A stretch of 64,000 nt of DNA from UBA5177 sp002413265 (GTDB lineage Bacteria > Chloroflexota > UBA5177), in the NCBI GenBank assembly GCA_036752825.1, contig DAIORV010000002.1:1-64000 (forward strand). Direction: 5' to 3'. Below the pieces are notes generated by a model. It was not told where the DNA came from. It saw only the letters and a program-made list of their open reading frames with translations, and did no database searches. This document shows positions 1-6,061 of the stretch, piece by piece (the stretch's first letter is position 1; each line of letters opens with the position of its first letter). The position numbers were made by a program, and so were the translations under genes.

Positions 1-75
1 GCTCTTGATCCCAGAGTGCGTGACCGCAGAGACCTCGAGTCCGTGCTGGGACTTCCTGTTCTGGCGTCACCGTGA
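1..75 (+). CDS. C-terminal tail of a Wzz/BY-kinase-type polysaccharide protein (partial)
   Basis: An open frame enters from the left edge and codes for 24 residues before a TGA at 73-75. It ends in ESVLGLPVLASP, which resembles the end of Wzz/chain-length-determinant and BY-kinase membrane proteins, where an acidic segment is followed by 'LGLPVLG.IP' after the second membrane helix. The next gene starts with GTG at 72, overlapping this stop, so the two are translationally coupled. A family assignment from 24 residues is an inference, supported by the kinase-like character of the coupled gene. The bulk of the gene lies outside the window. Confidence 0.5.
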   Translation, partial: ALDPRVRDRRDLESVLGLPVLASP

Positions 76-554
76 ATCAAAAGAAACTGAGACAGCTCCG
101 GCCCGACATGCTCTTCGCGCGTCTTCAGCTTCGGGCCCCGGCCGCCCGCTCCGTCCTGCTGTGCCCTCCACGGTCGGAGGGAGGCGCCTCCGATCTTGCA
201 TCGGCCCTCGCGGCGGCTATTTCGCAGGCAGGCACAAAAGCCAGGCTACTTGACGTAACAACCTCCACGCGGGCTCGAGCCGCCGGCGAAGGCGTCGAGG
301 AAATGGAAGTACTCGAGTCGGAGTTGACGGACGTCGATCGTGCGCGCCGAGCTCTCACTTGGCCGGCCGGGTACACGGTCGTCGCCGCCGCCGGAGTTCT
401 GGAAAATCCCCAGGCCTTGATCCTCGCGGTGGCCGTCGACGGCGTTGTGCTGCTGGCACGGTCGGGCAGGACCATGCGAACGGATCTCGTCCGAGCGCGC
501 GAAGAGATTGAGGCTGCGGGAGGTTCTGTGGTGGGAACCGTCCTGCTACCGTGA
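72..554 (+). CDS. BY-kinase/ParA-like P-loop protein with degenerate Walker A
   Basis: This 160-residue protein has the outline of the cytoplasmic domain of a bacterial tyrosine kinase (CpsD/CapB/Wzc type): a start near a beta strand (RSVLLCPP), a loop where the P-loop should be, a helix (LASALAAAISQAG), and a C-terminal strand-helix-strand (DGVVLLARSGRTMRTDL ... VVGTVLLP) typical of that family. At the Walker A site it has SEGGASD instead of GxGKS/T, so the phosphate-binding lysine is absent. There is no C-terminal tyrosine cluster. It is therefore probably a non-catalytic partner in exopolysaccharide assembly. GTG start at 72 overlaps the upstream stop. It converges with and slightly overlaps coaBC at 546-554. 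Confidence 0.55.
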   Translation: MNQKKLRQLRPDMLFARLQLRAPAARSVLLCPPRSEGGASDLASALAAAISQAGTKARLLDVTTSTRARAAGEGVEEMEVLESELTDVDRARRALTWPAGYTVVAAAGVLENPQALILAVAVDGVVLLARSGRTMRTDLVRAREEIEAAGGSVVGTVLLP

Positions 555-1766
555 CTCAAGCAGTTGCTCCACCTTGTCCCATATGGCGCGCGCGACCTCA
601 CGCTTGCTTGCCGCCGGCAATGGCGTCGCCTCTTCAGCGGTTACCAGGGTGACCTCGTTCGTCTCAGCGCCAAACGGATTGTGATCCCGGCCGACGGCGT
701 TCGCAATCACGAGGTTCTGCTTCTTGCGGCCTAGCTTTGCGCGCGCGCCGGCGACCAGATCGCTCGTTTCTAGGGCGAAGCCAACGTGGAGGGCGTTAGG
801 AGTTTTCTCGCTGGCCGCCGCCGATATGTCCTCGGTTGGAGACAGCTCCAGTGAGAGGCCATCGGACCTACTAAGCTTGTCCGATGCACGGTTCTTTGGG
901 GCGAAGTCCGCGACCGCTGCAGCGCTGACCACGATGTCACAGCTGGCGACGTGGCGCAGAACTTCTTCTCGCATCTCACTTGCGCTCTCAACACGCAGAA
1001 CGGTGATCCCGAAGGGGTCGGGAAGGGCTGTCGGGCCGCTGACCAGCACAACCTGAGCACCCCTGTCGCGCGCCTCCTCGGCCACGGCGTATCCCATCTT
1101 TCCCGATGAGCGGTTCCCGATGAAACGGACGGGATCGATCGCTTCGTAGGTGGGTCCGGCGGTCACCAGGACTCTCTTCTCGCGCAGCGATCGTCCCCCT
1201 CGTAACAGTTGCTCGATGGCGTCCAGGATGCTCTCGGGCTCCGCCATGCGGCCTTCCCCGGTTGCTCCTGAGGCCAAACGGCCGTTCTCAGGCCCAACGA
1301 CGTGCGCGCCGCGCGCTCGCAATAGTTCAAGATGCCCCCGCGTCGCGGGATGGTGCCACATGTTGCTCTCCATCGCGGGTGCCAGTAGTAACCGAGCCCG
1401 GGTGGCCAGCGCCACGGCTCCCAGAAGGTCGGACGCCAAACCGAGCGCCAGTCTTGCAATGGCACCTGCGCTAGCCGGCGCAACGACCAGCAGGTCCGTC
1501 CAGGTCGCGAGCTCGAGGTGCCCCATTCTTGAGCCTCCCGTCTGCTCCTGCCAGACATCGGATGCGGTGGGATGTGACGTGATGGCCTCGAAGGTGAGCG
1601 GCGTCACGAATTTGGAGCCGCCCTCGGTAAGGATCACGCGCATTTCTCGTCCGGATTGCACGGTCAAGCTGGCGAGCTCGGCCGCCTTGAAAGCGGCTAT
1701 GCTGCCCGTCACCGCGAGTAATACCCGGCCTTGAGGGGCTTGTTCGATCCGCTCTGTCGGAGTCAT
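546..1766 (-). CDS. coaBC: Bifunctional phosphopantothenoylcysteine decarboxylase / phosphopantothenate-cysteine ligase
   Basis: CoaBC catalyses two coenzyme A biosynthesis steps: it ligates cysteine to 4'-phosphopantothenate, then decarboxylates the product to 4'-phosphopantetheine. The 406-residue length is normal. The N-terminal flavoprotein (CoaC) half starts with VTGSIAAFKAAEL and has the GHLELATW histidine segment. The C-terminal CoaB half has VLVTAGPTYEAIDPVRFIGN and SSGKMGYAVAEEA. The CoaC signature usually written PxMNxxMW reads PAMESNMW, with Glu where Asn is usual; actinobacterial enzymes also deviate here (PAMHTEMW, from memory). It is transcribed divergently from the rpmE operon. 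Confidence 0.95.
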   Translation of the reverse strand: MTPTERIEQAPQGRVLLAVTGSIAAFKAAELASLTVQSGREMRVILTEGGSKFVTPLTFEAITSHPTASDVWQEQTGGSRMGHLELATWTDLLVVAPASAGAIARLALGLASDLLGAVALATRARLLLAPAMESNMWHHPATRGHLELLRARGAHVVGPENGRLASGATGEGRMAEPESILDAIEQLLRGGRSLREKRVLVTAGPTYEAIDPVRFIGNRSSGKMGYAVAEEARDRGAQVVLVSGPTALPDPFGITVLRVESASEMREEVLRHVASCDIVVSAAAVADFAPKNRASDKLSRSDGLSLELSPTEDISAAASEKTPNALHVGFALETSDLVAGARAKLGRKKQNLVIANAVGRDHNPFGAETNEVTLVTAEEATPLPAASKREVARAIWDKVEQLLESR

Positions 1767-1774
1767 TCCATCCC

Positions 1775-1804
1775 TTGACTGATGCGAGCGAATAGCGCTA
1801 CAAT
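1775..1804 (+). promoter_or_regulatory. Promoter of the rpmE operon
   Basis: TTGACT at 1775-1780, an 18-bp spacer and TACAAT at 1799-1804 make a good sigma70-type promoter reading towards the small membrane protein gene and rpmE. The same two hexamers with the same spacer recur before tRNA-Pro at 31556-31585. Predicted start of transcription is about 1811. Confidence 0.7.
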
Positions 1805-1834
1805 TGCAGGATATCTCGCAGGACTAGAAGATCG

Positions 1835-1858
1835 AGCCGGGAGCGAGCACTCCCGGCT
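1835..1858 (+). promoter_or_regulatory. Leader hairpin upstream of the rpmE operon
   Basis: A perfect 9-bp stem (AGCCGGGAG at 1835-1843, CTCCCGGCT at 1850-1858, 6-nt loop) is followed by TTTGTTG. It lies about 25 nt after the predicted transcription start and just before the ribosome binding site GGGAGG. It could act as an attenuator, an RNA-stabilising 5' structure or a protein-binding site. The short T tract argues against a strong terminator. Confidence 0.5.
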
Positions 1859-1875
1859 TTGTTGTGGGAGGCCAC

Positions 1876-2145
1876 ATGGATGACGTGACGATTCCGGGAG
1901 AACCGAAACCGGCCGACTCGTCCCTGATTCGGACGCTAACGCTGATTGCCAGCGGCCTCACGGCCGCCAGTGTAGTCGTCAATCTCATGCTACAGGTTGC
2001 CCACCACCTGCGGAAGCGACCGGTCGAGCCCGACCAGCGAGACCGGATCGCCAACGCCGCCCTTGCCCTGAAACTACTAAAACACACGCCGCCTTTGGTG
2101 AAGCAGGTCCGCCTCTTCCTAAACGAGATTCGAAAGACGGCATAA
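1876..2145 (+). CDS. Small predicted membrane protein upstream of rpmE
   Basis: An 89-residue protein of unknown function. One hydrophobic stretch (about residues 17-40, LIRTLTLIASGLTAASVVVN and beyond) may span the membrane. The rest is basic and helical (HHLRKRPVEPDQRDR ... FLNEIRKTA). The start chosen is ATG 1876, because GGGAGG at about 1866-1871 is well placed for it; an in-frame GTG at 1864 would overlap that ribosome binding site. The stop is 12 nt before rpmE, so the two are probably cotranscribed. No family was recognised. Confidence 0.6.
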   Translation: MDDVTIPGEPKPADSSLIRTLTLIASGLTAASVVVNLMLQVAHHLRKRPVEPDQRDRIANAALALKLLKHTPPLVKQVRLFLNEIRKTA

Positions 2146-2157
2146 GGAGACCCAGAC

Positions 2158-2361
2158 ATGAAACAGGGCATACATCCCGAATACGTGGAAGCGACTGCGC
2201 ACTGCTCGTGCGGCAACACCTTCCAGACGCGCTCGACGAGGCCGAGCCTGCGAGTCGACGTTTGTTCTAACTGCCACCCGTTCTATACGGGGACGCAGCG
2301 CATTGTCGATGCCGCGGGGCAGGTAGAGCGCTTCCGCAAGCGCTTCAACATCGACAAGTAA
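2158..2361 (+). CDS. rpmE: 50S ribosomal protein L31
   Basis: L31 binds the large subunit near the central protuberance and bridges to the 30S head. The 67-residue sequence begins MKQGIHPEY and carries the zinc-binding form of the protein: Cys16, Cys18, Cys36 and Cys39 (CSC and CSNC), followed by HPFYTG, diagnostic of L31. A ribosome binding site (AAGGAG) precedes the ATG. A strong terminator follows at 2376-2408, separating it from the DUF1385 gene. A zinc-type L31 suggests that a zinc-free paralogue may exist elsewhere, but none is seen here. Confidence 0.97.
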   Translation: MKQGIHPEYVEATAHCSCGNTFQTRSTRPSLRVDVCSNCHPFYTGTQRIVDAAGQVERFRKRFNIDK

Positions 2362-2375
2362 CTCGCGCATACCCA

Positions 2376-2408
2376 CGGGGAGTCGGGCATACCTGGCTCC
2401 TCGTTTTC
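2376..2408 (+). terminator. Rho-independent terminator after rpmE
   Basis: A 12-bp stem (CGGGGAGTCGGG at 2376-2387 with CCTGGCTCCTCG at 2392-2403, three G-U pairs, CATA loop) is followed by TTTTC. It is the best terminator in the left part of the window and sits 15 nt after the rpmE stop. Confidence 0.85.
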
Positions 2409-2430
2409 CATCCTCAAGAAGGGGCGTGCA

Positions 2431-3363
2431 GTGGCGACCTTCTATTACGGCGGCCAGGCGGTCATCGAAGGCGTGATGATGCGTGGACGACACCAGGCAA
2501 CCGTGGTGGTTCGCACCCCCGAAGGTTCACTGAGGTCGCGAACGGAGCTGTTGCCCGACACCCTGTATCGCAGCCGTATCGCGCGGCTACCGTTTGTCAG
2601 GGGTTTGGTCGTGCTTTGGGAAATGCTGATTCTGGGCACGAAGCTCATGCTCTTCTCGGCGGGCGTGCAGGCTCGCATCAGCCAGGATAAGGAGATCTCG
2701 TCGCGCCTGGTGGCGACCATGATCCTCTTCTCGCTGTCGGTCGTGGTCCTGCTGTTCTTCGTTGGACCGCTCTTGATTGCGAGGGCCGGCACGCACTTGG
2801 CGGGGAGCTCGCTGTGGAGCAATCTGGAGGAAGGGGTGGTGCGGCTCGGCCTGTTCATCGTCTACCTTCTGCTCATAGGGCGCATGGGCCGAATGCGTAG
2901 GGTCTTTCAGTACCATGGCGCCGAGCACAAGACCGTGAACGCGTATGAGGCCGGAGCGCCGCTCAGCCCGGAGTCCGTGCAGGGCTTCTCGACTACCCAC
3001 ATCCGGTGCGGGACAGCTTTTCTGCTATGGCTGGTGGTGCTCTCGATCCTGGTCTTCGCACTGCTGGGGCACCCGCCGCTGTTAGTCGGGGTTCTCTCCC
3101 GCATTGTTTTGGTGCCGTTGATCGCCGCCGTCAGCTACGAGATCCTCAGGTTCGGAGCGAGGTTCTATCACCTGACTCCGGTCCGGCTGGCTTTGCAACC
3201 GGGCCTGTGGCTTCAAAAACTGACGACCCGAGAACCCACCGACGACCAGGTGGAGGTGGCCATCGCGGCTCTTCTACCCGTCCTTGCCGCGGACGGAGTG
3301 CTGATCGCTGCTCCGAAGACGTCTCCGAGCTTGGCTCAACCACAATACGGCGCGCTCAGGTAA
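2431..3363 (+). CDS. DUF1385 family membrane protein
   Basis: A 310-residue protein of the DUF1385 family, whose members lie next to rpmE and prfA in many Firmicutes and Chloroflexota; function unknown. Family marks: YYGGQAVIEGVMMRG at the N terminus and FQYHGAEHKTVNAYE in the middle (about residues 160-174), then THIRCGTAF. Three to four hydrophobic segments are visible (about residues 92-115, 133-150, 194-213 and 218-236). The start is GTG 2431. It is followed by prfA after 10 nt. The conserved His/Glu-rich AEHK segment hints at metal binding or catalysis, but no activity is established. Confidence 0.85.
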   Translation: MATFYYGGQAVIEGVMMRGRHQATVVVRTPEGSLRSRTELLPDTLYRSRIARLPFVRGLVVLWEMLILGTKLMLFSAGVQARISQDKEISSRLVATMILFSLSVVVLLFFVGPLLIARAGTHLAGSSLWSNLEEGVVRLGLFIVYLLLIGRMGRMRRVFQYHGAEHKTVNAYEAGAPLSPESVQGFSTTHIRCGTAFLLWLVVLSILVFALLGHPPLLVGVLSRIVLVPLIAAVSYEILRFGARFYHLTPVRLALQPGLWLQKLTTREPTDDQVEVAIAALLPVLAADGVLIAAPKTSPSLAQPQYGALR

Positions 3364-3373
3364 GAGTGTCCAG

Positions 3374-4444
3374 ATGATCGACCGATTGAGTGCCATTGAG
3401 GACCGCTACGAAGAGCTGGGCCACCTGATGTCGGATCCAGAGATCCTCTCTGACATGGCATTGCTGCAGAAGTACGCTCGGGAGCATAGCGAGCTGGGCC
3501 AGACGGTCAACCGGTTTCGCGAGCTTAAAAGCATAGAGGTTGAGATCGAGGATGCTCGCTCGACTATTGAAGACGGGGCCGAAGCAGAGTACAAAGAGCT
3601 TGCCCGAGAGATTCTCGGTGAGCTGGAGCCGAAGCGTGATCGCATTCTCGATGAGCTGAGGCTGGTGTTGACTCCAAAAGATCCGAACAACGAGAAGAAC
3701 GCGATCCTGGAAATTCGGCAGGCGGCGGGAGGTGACGAAGCGGCTCTATTCGCGAGGGAGCTTTTGCGCACGTATGCACTGTATGCCGAGCAGCACAAGC
3801 TGAAGTTTGAGGTAATGAATCTCAACGAGATCGGCATCGGCGGCGTGAAGGAGGCAATCGTCAAGGTCGAGGGTTCGGGGGCGTATGGCCGTCTCAAATT
3901 CGAGAGTGGCGTTCACCGCGTGCAGCGCATTCCGGCTACCGAATCGGGCGGCCGCATTCACACGTCGACCGCCACGGTGATAGTCCTCCCGGAGGCCGAA
4001 GACTTCGAGGTCGAGGTTAGGGACCAGGACCTGAGGGTCGATGTATACAGGTCGCAAGGACACGGCGGTCAGGGCGTCAACACGACGGACAGTGCGGTGC
4101 GCATCACACACCTCTCCACCGGCCTGGTGGTTACCTGCCAGAACGAGCGTTCCCAGATCCAGAACAGAGCCAGTGCTATGGCGGTGCTGCGCGCGCGCCT
4201 GTACAACCTCGAGCAAGAGCGCCGCATGAAGGAATTGGGTAAGCAGCGCAAATCTCAGGTCCAGAGCGGCGACCGCAGCGAAAAGATCCGCACCTACAAC
4301 TATCCGCAGGATCGAGTCACCGATCACCGAATCAATTTGACGGTGCACAACCTTCCGTCGATCATGAACGGCAATCTCGACCCCATCATCGACCGGCTGA
4401 TAGCGGCGGAGCAGGCGGGCGAGTTTGACGATCAGGTCGCATAG
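3374..4444 (+). CDS. prfA: Peptide chain release factor 1
   Basis: RF1 recognises UAA and UAG in the ribosomal A site and triggers hydrolysis of peptidyl-tRNA. The 356-residue length is normal. The stop-codon-reading tripeptide PAT is at residues 187-189 (RIPATESGG), which separates RF1 from RF2 (SPF). The catalytic GGQ is at 231-233 (GHGGQGVN). Gln233 is the residue methylated by PrmC, whose gene overlaps the end of this one. Start ATG 3374. Confidence 0.97.
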   Translation: MIDRLSAIEDRYEELGHLMSDPEILSDMALLQKYAREHSELGQTVNRFRELKSIEVEIEDARSTIEDGAEAEYKELAREILGELEPKRDRILDELRLVLTPKDPNNEKNAILEIRQAAGGDEAALFARELLRTYALYAEQHKLKFEVMNLNEIGIGGVKEAIVKVEGSGAYGRLKFESGVHRVQRIPATESGGRIHTSTATVIVLPEAEDFEVEVRDQDLRVDVYRSQGHGGQGVNTTDSAVRITHLSTGLVVTCQNERSQIQNRASAMAVLRARLYNLEQERRMKELGKQRKSQVQSGDRSEKIRTYNYPQDRVTDHRINLTVHNLPSIMNGNLDPIIDRLIAAEQAGEFDDQVA

Positions 4445-5291
4445 CCAGGGGGCGGCTCTCTCGTCAGTCGACCCGGCCCTGGCGGATGCCCGGCAGCAGC
4501 TCTCCTCATCGCGGACGGCAGCCCTGGACGCGCAGGTCTTGCTATGCCACGTGCTGGGCGTGCCACGCTCTTGGCTTTTCGCGCACGGCGACGCCCCGAT
4601 CTTGGAGGAGCAACATCGAGCGTTTCGAGCACTCGTGTCGAGGCGAGCCGAGGGCGAGCCGGTTGCCTACCTGCGCGGTTTCGTCGAATGGTTCGGTCTC
4701 GATCTTCTGGTCAGTCCCGCGGTGTTGGTTCCCCGGCCCGAAACCGAGCTGCTGGCGGAGCACGCAATCGCGTATGCCGTGCGGAACGAGTCTCGTTCGG
4801 TGGCGGAGATCGGGACGGGATGTGGGGCGATCTCGATCGCCATGGCCTCCCGCCTTCCCAATGTCGAGATCGTTGCCACGGACGTGGATGCAGAAGCGCT
4901 GAAGGTCGCTGCCACAAACCTGCAAAGGTTTGGGATGTCCGAGCGCGTGCGCCTGGTGCCGGGCAGCCTGCTATCCCCTCTGGCGAGCCCTCCCGATTTG
5001 CTGGTTGCAAACCTCCCGTATCTCTCGCGCGCGATGATGATGGAGGTGAGTCCGGAGGTACTCCATGAACCACGTGGCGCCCTGCTGGGGGGCGAAACGG
5101 GCGTAGAGCTATACCAGGAGATGCTCCGGCAGATGCACGATCGAGGCTGGCGAATTCCGGCGATGTTGGAAATCGATCCGCGGCAGCGGGCAGCCTTGTG
5201 CAAACTTGTCGAGACGGTTTTCCCGGGCGCCGGCCTCGGGTTCGAGCAGGACTACGGATCGCTGGATCGCATCGCGGTCATCGAACCGTGA
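4425..5291 (+). CDS. prmC: Release factor glutamine N5-methyltransferase
   Basis: PrmC (HemK) transfers a methyl group from SAM to the GGQ glutamine of RF1 and RF2. The 288-residue protein has an N-terminal helical domain, the VAYLRGFVEWFGLDL substrate-domain segment (about 80-94), VPRPETELL, the SAM loop EIGTGCGAISI (about 128-138) and the catalytic motif NLPY at 196-199 in place of the commoner NPPY. The start is a TTG at 4425, 20 nt inside prfA, consistent with coupling; no better start was seen. The stop overlaps the GTG start of tsaC. Confidence 0.93.
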   Translation: MTIRSHSQGAALSSVDPALADARQQLSSSRTAALDAQVLLCHVLGVPRSWLFAHGDAPILEEQHRAFRALVSRRAEGEPVAYLRGFVEWFGLDLLVSPAVLVPRPETELLAEHAIAYAVRNESRSVAEIGTGCGAISIAMASRLPNVEIVATDVDAEALKVAATNLQRFGMSERVRLVPGSLLSPLASPPDLLVANLPYLSRAMMMEVSPEVLHEPRGALLGGETGVELYQEMLRQMHDRGWRIPAMLEIDPRQRAALCKLVETVFPGAGLGFEQDYGSLDRIAVIEP

Positions 5292-5983
5292 GCCACCCAA
5301 ACGCGTCGACGCAACCCCTGGTTCTGAATGTGGAGCGTGCCGAAGACGTAGTCCGCGCGGCCACTATGCTACGCGATGGCCGCGTGTTGGTGGTTCCTAC
5401 CGATACCGTGTATGGGCTTGCCGCCGACATCTTCCGTCCGGGGGCCATCGGACGCGTCCTGGAAATGAAAGAGCGCGCGTCCGACTCGCCGCTACCAGTC
5501 TTGTTGGGCAGCGCAGCTGACCTGCCGTTGCTGAGCAACCGCGTCCCAAGGCTGGCCTGGCGGATCATAGAGCTCTTCTGGCCGGGGGCCCTGACACTGA
5601 CCCTTCCTGCCAGATCGGGACTGCATCCCGCCTTGACGGGGGTCGGAAACACGGTGGCGTGTCGCGTGCCGGCAAGCCACTCCTGCTTGGAGATGCTCGA
5701 GTCATTGGGAACGCCGGTCACGGGAACGAGCGCCAACAGGTCAGGTTTTCCGGCGTCGCGACTCGGTCTTGAAGCTGCTGAGACCCTGACCACCGGTCCT
5801 GACGCCGTTTTGCTCGACGACCCGCACGTACCTGGTGGGCCGCCGTCTACCGTGGTCGAGCTGCGCGACTCCCTGATCGTGGTACTCCGCGAGGGGTCTG
5901 TCGGTGTCGAAGAACTTCGGCGCGAGACTGGAGAGCGAGTGGTTCTTGCCAAGGCACTTGAGGATTTGACGGAACGGCGATAA
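5288..5983 (+). CDS. tsaC: L-threonylcarbamoyladenylate synthase
   Basis: TsaC/YrdC/Sua5 makes threonylcarbamoyl-AMP from threonine, bicarbonate and ATP, the first step in t6A37 modification of ANN-decoding tRNAs. The 231-residue protein shows the YrdC fold signatures VVPTDTVYGLAAD, LEMKERASDSPLPVLL, FWPGALTLTL and TGTSANRSG. It lacks the extra C-terminal domain of long Sua5 proteins. The GTG start at 5288 overlaps the prmC TGA (GTGA); an upstream extension in frame is possible but lies inside prmC. The partners tsaE, tsaB and tsaD are at 26.7-29.6 kb. Confidence 0.93.
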   Translation: MSHPNASTQPLVLNVERAEDVVRAATMLRDGRVLVVPTDTVYGLAADIFRPGAIGRVLEMKERASDSPLPVLLGSAADLPLLSNRVPRLAWRIIELFWPGALTLTLPARSGLHPALTGVGNTVACRVPASHSCLEMLESLGTPVTGTSANRSGFPASRLGLEAAETLTTGPDAVLLDDPHVPGGPPSTVVELRDSLIVVLREGSVGVEELRRETGERVVLAKALEDLTERR

Positions 5984-6061
5984 TTGGAGGACTGCCGGAG
6001 CAATCCGGAGTCGAGAAACGCACGGCGTCAAACGCACAGATGAGCAGGAACGGGAAAACGT

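Noticed and set aside
5278..6003. 241-residue minus-strand open frame over tsaC
   Set aside because: Antisense to a well supported gene; Ser/Arg-rich translation typical of a shadow frame.
5984..6061. T-box riboswitch upstream of valS
   Set aside because: The gap is only 78 nt, with a short GCAA-loop hairpin; no T-box sequence or specifier stem fits.
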